Shown here: positions 35,771 to 46,510 of the stretch, piece after piece
Layout: each line of letters begins with the position of its first letter
Position numbering within the stretch: position 1 is the stretch's first letter
Source: Cinnamomum chago
Taxonomy: Eukaryota; Streptophyta; Magnoliopsida; Laurales; Lauraceae
NCBI GenBank assembly: GCA_038049695.1
Contig: CP142455.1
Coordinates: 20,683,501-20,747,500, forward strand
Reading direction: 5' to 3'
DNA length: 64,000 nucleotides
The notes under the pieces: model-generated
The model's input: only the letters and a program-made list of their open reading frames with translations
What the model was told of the DNA's origin: nothing
The model's database searches: none
Program-made: the position numbers and the translations under genes

Positions 35771-38700
35771 TGTCATCAAAATTCAAGACATACAAAACTA
35801 CCAAGTCAAATGAAAAAAAAAAAAAAAAACACTAAATCTAGAGTCCCCGATACTGATACAACTCGGCCAAAATTGATTTGGAATTGACCATGGTGTTGGT
35901 TATCTAGATGGTCTAGGGACAACCCCTAATTGTATGGACCCCCACACCCCTTTTGTACACATAATGGAAGCATAAAGATGGCTAGAGTGGCCTCCAAAAA
36001 GTGATGCTTCTGATTTCTTTTGTAGAAGTGGCCCGCGTGTTTTGAGACAACCTAAAAAAGGCTCCTGTATTTTATGTATTTTATGTTTTTACTGAGGTGT
36101 CATGTTCGCATGTTGAAACAAATAAATGTTACTCATATGGAAAATAATAAAAAAAGAAGAAGAAGAAAAAAACACCATTAGTTTATGCTTTGCGAATCTT
36201 GCTAACTCAACTCAAGTTAGGTCAGTCACATCCGAATGCTTGATGATTAGCATGGAGATGGAAAGATAGGATGAGGATTTTGGAAAATATGTATATCAAG
36301 TTGATCAAATGTTTTACCAAAAAAAAACTAGTTCATTAAAATGATTAATCCTAGCTAGCTCTTAGATTTAGGTCTTTAGAGTTTAAAAGTTATACATTGT
36401 ATGAAATCCTTTGATGAATTTTAAAGGTGAATAATGTCCAAATAGTGTGAAATAGAAAAAGCTGCAATCAAAGGTCCCATGTGTGTGAGTTGATTGGATC
36501 GGTCAAAGGTGGGGCTTCTTATATGCAAGCCCTAAAATGAGTATTTATGAAAAAGGTATTTGGGCAAAATCATCACTTAAGTCATTTGAGTTTTTTCTAG
36601 GAGGTAAATTGATAAAAAAAAAAAAAATACAAATAAGAATAATGGAGAGTATAAGTACTTTTTGTACAGTTTAATTGTTAGTCAAGGGCAATTTCAATAA
36701 AAACACAAAATATAGGAGACTTTTTGACGTTACGAAAATGTAGAGGCCTTCCTTGTTAAAAAAAAAAAAGGGTCTACTTTTAAAGGGTGTAAATGGCCGG
36801 GTTTGGGTTTGGCTGAGCCATACCTGGACTCAGATCCAATTATATTCAACTGAGTTCGCTCTTCACTTCAACTCATTGGGGTGTTCATGGGCCAACTTGC
36901 TCTGCCAAAGCTTATCCAAGCCAGGCAATTTAGATATCGGCCCAATATGTAGGTCCATATGCAACCACCTGGCCTGAATTCAGATGAAGACCCAGCTCGT
37001 TTGCAAAGTAGACAACTCCCCTTTGTGATGAATATGGCAAGCCTGGCTAAGTCTCTATGCACAGATTGACTCATGTTCGGCCCATTTAATAACAGGGTCA
37101 AACATAGAAACACGCAAAGCCCACATGCCTAAATACAAAGCCCAAACCCACTCACGACCATTCCTACAAGTCATGTGCAATTAGCTCAGTTGACCTAAGA
37201 TCACGATTTGCACCCTAAGATTGTATGTTCGAAACTGCACTACCACACTGGAGCTACAGTGGGGTTTACCCGGCTTCCCTTTGGGTTAGTCCAGACCAAA
37301 GGAGTGGGAATCTCCGTTAGCGCAAAAAAAAAAAAAAAAGTTTGGATCATGCTTCATTGTTTTAAATGAATTGTAGGGATGGTCCTGGGTTATCCAATGA
37401 AGAGCATAAAGATATGGGTTTGACTCAATTAGAGGTGCCAACGACAGGTCCTGGACTTTCAAGAAAATTGGAATTAAGGGCGTGCAATGGTTTAGTTTTG
37501 AAGATATATGATAATCCGATGTTTTGGTAAAGTGTGTATATATATTCTTTTGGGTGAAAATGCATATAATTTCTTGATTCCGAAGAAGGCCTTGATGATG
37601 GCCCTAGGCAAGAGCACGAGCAACATAGGTTTAAATTGATGCAAGAATGAATGGTTTTAATAAGGGTTGGTGACTCCTTTGAGAGTTATACGTGACAGTT
37701 GTATGGGATTTTCTTTTGAATTAGGAAAATCCGATCATAGACAATTGAATTGAAAATCCTACAACGCTCTTGTGGAGGACTTGCCCACCCAAAAAGTAAT
37801 ACAAAGAATTCTTTGTATGAGATTTTCTTTTGAATTAGAAAAATTCTATTATAGATGATTGAATTGAAAATCCTACAACGCTCTTGTGAACTTGTGAAGG
37901 ACTTTCCCACCCAAAAAGTAATACAAAGAATTTTGTGAGTACAATGAGAAAAAGTGCAGTGAGCGATCCATCTCAACTATTTTCGGTACTTTGACCCACC
38001 TCTGTCAACATTAACAATCTGTATGAGGTTTTTAGCCAAAAACAAAAAAAAGCAGTATGAGGGTATTGATGTCATTTCATGAGCGTTCTTAGGACATCAT
38101 TTTCTTCGTGGACGGCAAGAGGTTTCAAATAAAACACTATTTCCCCATGTCAACAGAATGATGAGAATAACCACATATTTTAAGGAAATAACAACACTAT
38201 CCATACCAATCTTGGTTTGACTTTCAACTTGCAAGAGGAGTGTGGGTGTACCTGTCTCTAGAGATGTCAAATGGGCCGGGCCGTGGTCCGACACGGCCTG
38301 TGCCAGGGGCCGAGAGTACCGGACACGTCAGGCCCGCCAAGAACAGCATACCAGACATGGCCCGCATAAAATGGCTATTTTTTAAATAATTATCCATTTT
38401 ACCACCCCCCAAATAAAATGGTCATATAAGGAGTATTTTGTGTCATTTTCAATTTACAAAGTCTATAAATACTTGAACCCTCCCATTCTTCTCAGTGGAG
38501 TAGGTCAAGTTTGACCGAACCACTTAAATATCTTTATTTACAATGGGTTATATTTATATGCTTTACTGGTCAAGATTCTTCATGACTTTGCGCGTGCATG
38601 TTTTTGAATTGTGGTGCTCTTGTTCAAAGTGCTATTAATGGATTAAACATGGTAGGCAAACCTGTATGGACTTTAGGGGTCATTCATATCTTAGGCCCTA

Positions 38701-39185
38701 GACCTAGTCTCCAGTTTGTAGATTGCACTACATATTCTCAGGGCATGGTGCAACTTTCTAAGAACATTACTAGTAGGTTCCTCTGCTAAAACGAGGTTAA
38801 CAAATGTCACCTTTTTCCACATTTTCCTCATGCAGGGGGTGAATCCAGGAAGGAGCAGAAGATTTGAAAACCCAACCAAGTCACTAGCCACTCTGGTGGA
38901 TGTAAATGGGGATTCAGGCAAGGGAAAACCTAATATGGATCCTCATTGCACATGTATAGATTCCTTTAGTTACAAGAATTTACAGGATTCATTTCTGGTG
39001 GACGTCTATGAATTTCAAATGCTGGATTTTTGAATTGTCTAAATTTTGTTGGAGATTCTTATTAAAAAAACCCAAGCACCCTGAGTTTCATAAATTCCAA
39101 GTCTATAAATACTCAAACCCTCGCATTTTTCTCAGTGGAGTAGGTCGAGTTTGACCGAATCACTTAAATATTTTCGTCATTCTCC
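35771..39185. other. Intergenic DNA of unit B, no gene seen
   Basis: Collinear with unit A 11141-14614, including the plus-strand SINE (next entry), the 120-bp tandem doublet (about 37695-37935) and the AAGTCTATAAATA repeat. No supportable coding sequence. Confidence 0.5.
37180..37340 (+). mobile_element. tRNA-derived SINE, plus strand (unit B)
   Basis: Orthologous to 12513-12690. The A box is well preserved (TAGCTCAGTTGACC), the B box is GTTCGAAAC, the body has CAGTGGGGTTTACCCGGC, and the A tail lies at 37324-37339. A short internal deletion (GAGCCCAGAGGTA-type segment) separates it from the unit A copy. Confidence 0.8.
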
Positions 39186-39190
39186 GTACT

Positions 39191-42100
39191 TGTAAGACAC
39201 CGACCCGAGTGAATCCGATTAGTGTTAATTAAGTCGTGTGTTAGTTCTAAGCTTGATTAGTGATTTTGGCTAAGTTGGGTTTGGAATAGCTTTTGAAATA
39301 GTTTTGGGGAATTTTGATTGCTTTGTGATTAGTGGGGCCCTTTGGGGGTTCCTTCTTTATGACTTTGCATGCGCTTGAGGATTTATCGGAGATTTTTTCA
39401 TTCATTGTTTTAATCTCATTTTATTTGTATTGTTAACCCCTACAACTTTCATGTTGATCCCGTCCCCGTTCGAGATCCCTAAACTCGATTTCATAGCCTT
39501 GAGGGCAAAACAGTCATTGTGCACTAAATCTGTACCAAAAACTTGATATTCCCGAAACTCGCGAAACATATACTTTTTGGAAACTAGATATTTCGGCGAT
39601 CATTTCTTCCTTCTTCGCGAATTCGTCCGAGACCCCGAAAGACATGATTTCAACCCTTCAATGTCTTAAGTAGTGGGGCCCATCTCCCTTTGCTTATATA
39701 GGGAGACTCATCTTCTTCATTTTTCCTTTTCCAGCACAAAAAGAGAGTCTAGGGTTTGTTTGGCAACTTTTCTTCTTCTTCTTGCTCTCTCCACCTCCAA
39801 TCCACACCAAACTTGCACCAACATCAAAATGGAGATCATCGTCTTCTTCTTCATCACCATGGCTCTCTATTGATACCATTTGTGAAGAAAACCCTCCATT
39901 CCAAGATCTTCATTGAACTTACTCTTGCCATTAGAGGACCTTACAAGTAAGTAATCATTCCATTCTTCTAGAATTGTATTCTTCTAGACCTAGAGAAGCT
40001 TCATCTCCATTATTGTAGGGTTTCCCCTTCTATTTCATTGTTTGACCATTTTAGGGTTTGTTTTTGGGGATTTTGTTCATAGCTTGAATCTTTAGCTTGG
40101 AAGAGTATTAGAGCTTGATTTCATTGATTAGAGACCAAAGGCAAGTGGATGATTTGATTTTTTTATACGCTTTCAATGATTTTGGTATTTTTCCACTCAT
40201 GCCTATTTATTGCATTGGTTTGAAATAAATGTTCATGATAGAGTTTGGCAGTGCATTTATGACTTATAAGTGTATTGGTGCATGGCATTTAATTTCCTCT
40301 TGTTTTGTCCTAAATGTATTCTATTGTGAAATGGTTTCCTTCTTTCTTTATTTGTATTGAATTTGATGTTAATGGAGGAGGTGATGGAATGAACCCATAT
40401 TGGAGTTGTGGAGAAATGTAGATAGTTGCATTGGAGGAGCTTTTAGCTCAGTTTTATGGCAAGGATTAAGTTGAAGTGAGGAGAATGGTTTTGAGGAGGA
40501 AAATGGCCCAAATCTGAACACAGTGGGTGTTTCCCGCACCTAACGGTCAGCCAGCGGTCACCTGTCGGCTGGCTGACCGCTAGATAGCCGAATAGTCGCG
40601 GTTACTTTTCAAGAGAGTACCATTTTCCACCTGAAAACACGGTCAGCCTCACGGTTAGCCCGCGGCTAACCGCCGAACCCATCGGCGGCTAACCGCCAGC
40701 CAACCGACCTATTCGGTTACTTTTCCAGAGAGCAACATTTCCACCTGAAAATACGGTCAGCTAGCGGCTAACCGCCAGCCAGCCGAACCATTTCGGTTAC
40801 AATTCCAGTAACCTGTCTTTAAGTCAGGCCAACCGCGTTCAGCCGCGCGGTCAGCCAGCGGCTAACCCCGAATCCAACGACGGCTAACCGCCATCTGACC
40901 GCAGGTAACCGAAATTACCCAGACAACCATTCCGGTTCGCTCGAGAGCTGAGCTTTGTCGGTCAAAGGAGATTCACTAAAGCATTGTATGAGGCCATTTG
41001 AGGAAGAAACTATATCACGAAGATGTCATTCGAAGTTTTGAAAATTTAAAGTGCATAAGGAGCCCGGAATGTCCCCAAACTCAAATAGTACCAAATTATT
41101 ATTAGATCGACATACGGGATCCCTATTCCCTTCAAATAAATCTTGAACCCGATATTTTACCCAAGATTTCAATTGTTTATTGTACTTTATCGATCCCGAG
41201 ATTTATACTATATTTCTTGTTTTCCCGAAAGCATTGGATGACACTTATAATAGTTACTTGTCTTGAAGTGCATTGCACGACATGAAACGACAGTGTGCCC
41301 TTGAGCACCCCCGTCTTGCCCGTTTATTTATTGTACTTGATTTCCTTGCATATGTCTCGATTTGTTATTTGACCTATTAGTCGGCACCACTAAGCTTGGA
41401 TAACCCTGTTGGTCTGATCCACCGACTTGGAGATCCCCCTCTTGTCCCGCCAGCTGCAGTTTGGATCCCGCTACCAGGTTATTACCGTGGTCTTGTCCCG
41501 ATGCCGCAGATTGCTACTGTGGTTCCCGATGCCCGGCTCGCGACCGTGGTCATGTATAGTATATGTATATGTATTTATAAGATCCACTGTTTATCCTCAC
41601 CTCGAGTGACTGAGATCAGTGCCTAGTTATTGCTCTGTCACTTTAGTGACAGAGGACTTAGCTTCGTGTGGTTGTCATCTTGCTTGTTTCTCGTTTTCTT
41701 GGTTACCTTACCTGTTTTATAATGCATACTTGTATTTGAATAAATGTTTTATCTCTTTATATAAATTGTTATTTAAACAGGTCTAAATGCTTTTGAAGGT
41801 ACATTCATTTACTATCGTATTGTCATTGTATTTCGCCCATTTGTCAAACCGTCGTGTTTGACCCACTCTTTGATACTCAGGTCCCGTTGTCGATTATCCC
41901 GAGGAGGAGCACGAGAAGGCGGTCGGAGAACCGCAGCAGTTAGTTGAGTGGCGTGCTGATGACGTCATTTAGACGTTTGGTCGCTATGAGAGACTTAATA
42001 TTTTGGGAACTGTTCAACCATTCTTTGGATTGGTATTTTATTATATTGGCCTTTGTTGGCCTCTATTTTTGGGAAATGTAATTAAATGATCTTGTATAAA

Positions 42101-42373
42101 CTTCAACCTTACTTTTTGGTAACATGCTAATGATCATTGTTCACTCTGATACGGTATTATACTTGGATTTTTATCTTTATGATTTGAGAAGGATTGAATA
42201 TTTGATTTGCTACACGCTTCCCCAATTAATAGAAATGTTCATAGATGGTTGTGATATCCTCACCGCGGACACCTGTGGGAAATTAAATAAATGTATAGCA
42301 CAAATCCGATGTGTTATCATTATCATCATCATTATTAGTCCTGATCTCGGATTCCTGGTCCGGGGTCGCGACA
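39191..42373. mobile_element. Solo LTR, 3,183 bp (Ty3/Gypsy-type)
   Basis: The ends are TG...CA (TGTAAGACACCGACCCG at the left, GGTCCGGGGTCGCGACA at the right), flanked by the 5-bp target duplication GTACT (39186-39190 and 42374-42378). Unit A has the single unoccupied site (ATACT, 14615-14619). No second LTR, primer binding site or gag/pol is present, so this is a solo LTR left by LTR-LTR recombination. A TATA box (TATATAG, 39695-39701) and downstream AATAAA-like signals (about 41740) fit U3-R-U5. The GACCCG...CCGGGGTCG termini resemble plant Ty3/Gypsy chromovirus LTRs, which is the basis for the lineage call. At 3.2 kb it is a long LTR. Short ORFs inside it are not considered genes. Confidence 0.88.
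40536..40910. repeat. GC-rich internal repeats in the solo LTR
   Basis: Many copies of a short motif family around CAGCCAGCGGCTAACCGCC, in both orientations (GCGGCTAACCGCC is nearly self-complementary), occur in an otherwise AT-rich LTR. They could form strong secondary structure in the leader RNA of the element. Confidence 0.75.
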
Positions 42374-43247
42374 GTACTTGTGTTCTAATTTTTAATTTTA
42401 ATATCTAAAAGAGGCACGTCGAGCACGGTAGGCATGAAGGACCGGCCCTGCCCAGCCCGCTTCATCCGTTTGACATGCCTACCTGCCTCCCTCTCCTGGA
42501 ATGTGTGAGTTACTAGTATCTCACATGCATGAGTTGTGTCTCTCTCTATATGTGCGAGTTACCTTCATCTCGTAAGTGTGAATTGTGCCTCCTTGCATAT
42601 GTGAGTTTCCATCACCTGACATATATGAGTCTCATATGTATCAACTCCTTAGTTGGATAAAAAAGAGGAGTGCGGGTGTTTGTTGCATTTGCATCAGCGC
42701 ATTTTGGATTGTCGTTTCCTTCCCTATCTTCCATCTATGGTTAATTAGGTTCTTGTAATGAGACGATTATGTGATTGAGAGAAATATTGGTCCAATTTTT
42801 CATGTAGCTCAATTTTGTCATCATGACACTCTTTTAATTGAAATTGGTTCTTCTGGAAAAAAAAAAAAGAAATTAATTTCTTACAAAAGTGGTCAGAACT
42901 CAGATCCTTTATTCCTATGAAAAGTAATAGGGTCAAAGTAAATCCTCTCATTGGACAAACACATCGTATGTGGAGCTGTTTTTACCTTGTAAAATTTCGA
43001 TTTCAAACCCATCTCCTTGCCTTTTTTTCTTTTCTTTCTTTTTTAGTTCAAGGAAGAGAATGAATAATCCTGATTGGGATTAGACTTCACTAAGCAAATT
43101 CCACCTTGACGTCTATAAAATGTGTCCATCTCCAAACAAGTAGCACCTCCTTTTGATATCCGTTGTTGTCACTTTTTCATCCTCCTGTATTTGTATTTCT
43201 GGAGAACTCATTTTACAGTGGTGTAATTGAAACTCCAACGCAAGTAC

Positions 43248-43254
43248 TATAAAT
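43248..43254 (+). promoter_or_regulatory. Probable TATA box of PPR gene copy B
   Basis: TATAAAT is in the same context as in copy A (15523-15529). It lies 464 bp before the main ATG at 43718 because of the extra leader DNA in this unit. Confidence 0.4.
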
Positions 43255-43316
43255 CCAAGTGTTCCTCACCTATCCAAACCAAACCACTCAAAATCACTCT
43301 CTCATCAACTGGTGTG

Positions 43317-43361
43317 ATGATGGAGTCTGCTCTCATTCAAGTTAAGATTGATTTTGTTTGA
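43317..43361 (+). other. Upstream ORF, 14 codons, in PPR copy B leader
   Basis: The same beginning as in copy A (MMESALIQVKID), but it ends with Phe-Val-stop because the sequence switches to DNA absent from copy A. It terminates about 356 nt before the main ATG. Confidence 0.5.
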
Positions 43362-43717
43362 TTTGATCTAAGCCTGTGTAGTTTTGGTTGGTTGTGTTCG
43401 CTTCTGTTGTCTTTTCTTAATATAACTTTCCTTTTCACCAATAAAAGATAGTTATGATAGATTACAACTGGAAATAAAGCTCTTCTGCTTGTTCACTGCA
43501 GTGCCATAATAATATATTAGAGTGGAAGCTCTTTAATTTTGACAAGTACTTTTCAATTTTTGTGCAGCCATTTCTTGATCTCGATGAACGATCAAGATCT
43601 CCGGATGAAAAGTGCCACCAAGTGCAATCCATACGTATTTTAAATTCAGCCGATGGGCAATAAGAAGACTATAAATGTAAGACACAAATCCAAAAGCGCG
43701 CCAATTTCTTGGGGGGA
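43355..43717. other. Leader segment present only in PPR copy B
   Basis: About 355 bp separate the shared leader (ending GTTAAGATTGATTT) from the shared ATGAAGC. In copy A the gap is only about 8 bp. An acceptor-like TTTTTGTGCAG precedes 43567, so a 5' UTR intron from about 43354 is possible. Either copy A lost this DNA or copy B gained it. No target duplication was seen, which favours a deletion in A. Confidence 0.6.
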
Positions 43718-46510
43718 ATGAAGCTTTTCCAACACAAGATCCTCGAACAATCTCCGCAGAAACGCCTCTTTTCACTTCTCAACAAACCCATCTCAATCCA
43801 ATCTCCTACTAACATTAGCAGTGAGAAATCCAGAGCTGTTCTTAGCTTATTCCACAACTGGGACCTCTCTCTAACACCCACTACATACTCCAAGCTCTTA
43901 GCAGAATGCAGTGCCTCCAAATCCCTCAACAAAGGCATGCAAATCCACGCCCACATCACCAAATCAGGGTTCTCCCAAAACCCTCCTCTCCGCAACCATC
44001 TCATCAGTCTCTACTCCAAATGCCGGGTTTTTGGTTACGCCCACCGGATGTTCGACGAAATTCCCGACCTAGATTTTGTGGTGTGGACTGCTATCATTTC
44101 TGGGTATGCACAGAATGGGCTCGGGGAAGAAGCCCTTTACACCTTTCGCAGAATGCGTTTGTCGGGTGTCGGGTGTAATGCGTTCACTTTCCCGAGTGCG
44201 CTTAAGGCGTGCTCGATCACTGGGGATTTGAGACAGGGGCGGCAGATTCATGGGATTGTTGTTGTTACTGGGTATGAATCAGATGTCTTTGTTGCAAACA
44301 CTTTAGTTGTGATGTATGCGAAATGTGGGCTGATTTTGGATTCACGGAAACTGTTTGATGAGATTCCTGACCGGAATGTTGTGTCCTGGAATGCATTGAT
44401 CTCTAGTTATGTCCAGAATGAATGTTGTGGGGAGGCGTTGCGGCTTTTTTGGGAGATGGTTGTGAGTGGAATCAAACCTGATGAGTTCAGCCTGTCGACT
44501 ATCTTGAATGCTTGCACTGGGTCAGAGGATTTGCGCCAAGGGAGGAGAATTCATGGGTACTTGATACGGCTTGGGCATGATTCAGATTCATTCTCTGCTA
44601 ATGCCCTTGTTGATATGTATGGGAAACTCGGAGATCTTGAGGATGCGATGGCAGTTTTTGAGAAAATTGCTCGACCTGATATTGTTTCGTGGAATGCTGT
44701 TATTGCAGGTTGTGTTCTCCATGGGTACCATGATTGGGCATTGGAGCTATTCGGTGATATGAAAGAGTCGGGGACAGCTCCAAATATGTTCACTTTATCC
44801 AGCATTCTTAAAGCATGTGCAGGGTTGGAGATGAAGGATTTGGGTAGGCAGGTAAACGCACATGCGATCAAGACTGGTTTTGATGACTTGTTTGTGGGTG
44901 TTGGGCTCATAGATATGTACTCGAAATGCAATCTTACGGAGGATGCAAAAATGATTTTTGAGTCGATGCCTGAACAGGATATGATTTTGTGGAACTCTAT
45001 GATTTGTGGTTATTCTCAAAATGGGTATGATAATGACGCTATATTCCTTTTTTCCAAAATGCGAAAGGAAGGATTTAGCTTCAATCAAACTACTTTATCC
45101 GCAATCCTTAAATCAGCTGCTAGCATGCAGGTTGTCAGTGGAAGTAAACAATTGCATTCTCTTGCTGAAAAATCAGGCTATGGATTTGATATTTATGTTA
45201 TTAACAGTCTTGTTGATGCCTATGGGAAATGTGGCTGTGTAGAGGATGCTAGGAGAGTTTTTGAGATATGCCCATTTGGAGATGTTGTGTCCTTTACATC
45301 TATGATTACTGCTTATTCTCAACACGGGCAAGGAGAGGAAGCTACAAAGCTTTTCTGTGAAATGCTTCATAAGGAGCTGAAGCCCGACCGGTTTGTTTGT
45401 AGTAGCCTTCTTAATGCGTGCGCCAATTTATCTGCTTATGAACAAGGGAAACAGATTCATGTTTATGTCTTGAAGTCGGGGCTCATGTTGGATGTGTTCG
45501 CTGGGAATGCTCTCGTTAACATGTATGCCAAGTGTGGAAGCATAGAGGATGCTGGTCGTGCCTTCTCAGAGATACCAGAGAGAGGGGTTGTCTCATGGTC
45601 TGCAATGATCGGGGGGCTTGCTCAGCATGGATATGGAAAAAAGTCGCTTGATTTATTCAACCAGATGCTTAAAGAGGGAGTGACACCGAATCATGTAACT
45701 TTAGTTAGTGTTCTTTCTGCATGTAACCATGCTGGCCTGGTAACAGAAGCCAAAAACTATTTTGAATCAATGGAAGAGCTGTTTGGTATTGAACCAACGG
45801 AAGAACATTGTGCATGTATGATTGATGTTCTTGGGCGTGCAGGGAAATTAAATGAGGCAGTTGATCTTGTAAATAGCATGCCTTTCAAAGCAAATGCTTC
45901 TGTGTGGGGTGCACTTCTTGGTGCATCCAGAATTCACAAGAATTTAGAATTGGGTAGACAAGCAGCTGAAATGCTTTTCATTCTTGAACCTGAGAAATCA
46001 AGAACACACGTGCTGCTTGCAAACATGTATGCTGCAGCAGGTAGGTGGGAAAGTGTGGCTGAAGTGAGAAAGCTAATGAAAGATAGCAGGGTTAAAAAGG
46101 AGCCTGGGATGAGTTGGGTTGAAGTGAAAGACAAAGTACATGCTTTTATTGTTGGGGATAGAAATCACTCTAGAACTGAAGAGATATATGCAAAACTTGA
46201 TGAACTGAGTGATCTTATGAGCAAAGCTGGGTATGTGCCCATGGTAGATATTGATCTTCATGACGTAGAACGAGCAGAGAAGGAAAAGCTTCTTTACCAC
46301 CATAGTGAGAAAATTGCTGTGGCTTTTGGACTGATCAGTACTCCAACTGGGGCTCCCATCAGAGTTAAGAAAAACCTTCGAGTCTGTGGGGATTGCCATA
46401 CTGCATTCAAGTTCGTATGTAAAATTGTTTCAAGGGAGATTATTGTTAGAGATATCAATCGGTTTCATCATTTCAGAGATGGATTGTGTTCTTGCGGGGA
46501 TTACTGGTGA
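43718..46510 (+). CDS. DYW-type PPR protein, RNA-editing factor (copy B)
   Basis: Tandem paralogue of the gene at 15638-18430, also 930 residues from the first ATG (the frame stays open back to a TTG at 43709). It is a PLS-class PPR array with E/E+ and an intact DYW domain (HSE 862-864, CGDC 890-893, terminal DYW). It differs from copy A at seven residues: Q10E, Q46H, L111M, P118L, H583Y, L587S and G762R (A to B, positions approximate for the 930-residue protein). By eye only 11 nucleotide substitutions separate the two CDSs. The 5' leader differs (extra 355 bp), so expression may differ. None of the changes touches the DYW catalytic signature. H583Y and L587S lie within a PPR repeat and could alter RNA contact. 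Confidence 0.95.
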   Translation: MKLFQHKILEQSPQKRLFSLLNKPISIQSPTNISSEKSRAVLSLFHNWDLSLTPTTYSKLLAECSASKSLNKGMQIHAHITKSGFSQNPPLRNHLISLYSKCRVFGYAHRMFDEIPDLDFVVWTAIISGYAQNGLGEEALYTFRRMRLSGVGCNAFTFPSALKACSITGDLRQGRQIHGIVVVTGYESDVFVANTLVVMYAKCGLILDSRKLFDEIPDRNVVSWNALISSYVQNECCGEALRLFWEMVVSGIKPDEFSLSTILNACTGSEDLRQGRRIHGYLIRLGHDSDSFSANALVDMYGKLGDLEDAMAVFEKIARPDIVSWNAVIAGCVLHGYHDWALELFGDMKESGTAPNMFTLSSILKACAGLEMKDLGRQVNAHAIKTGFDDLFVGVGLIDMYSKCNLTEDAKMIFESMPEQDMILWNSMICGYSQNGYDNDAIFLFSKMRKEGFSFNQTTLSAILKSAASMQVVSGSKQLHSLAEKSGYGFDIYVINSLVDAYGKCGCVEDARRVFEICPFGDVVSFTSMITAYSQHGQGEEATKLFCEMLHKELKPDRFVCSSLLNACANLSAYEQGKQIHVYVLKSGLMLDVFAGNALVNMYAKCGSIEDAGRAFSEIPERGVVSWSAMIGGLAQHGYGKKSLDLFNQMLKEGVTPNHVTLVSVLSACNHAGLVTEAKNYFESMEELFGIEPTEEHCACMIDVLGRAGKLNEAVDLVNSMPFKANASVWGALLGASRIHKNLELGRQAAEMLFILEPEKSRTHVLLANMYAAAGRWESVAEVRKLMKDSRVKKEPGMSWVEVKDKVHAFIVGDRNHSRTEEIYAKLDELSDLMSKAGYVPMVDIDLHDVERAEKEKLLYHHSEKIAVAFGLISTPTGAPIRVKKNLRVCGDCHTAFKFVCKIVSREIIVRDINRFHHFRDGLCSCGDYW

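Noticed and set aside
43533-43775. Minus-strand 80-codon ORF in the copy B leader
   Set aside because: It runs across the PPR start codon on the other strand, has no recognisable similarity and is lost in copy A.
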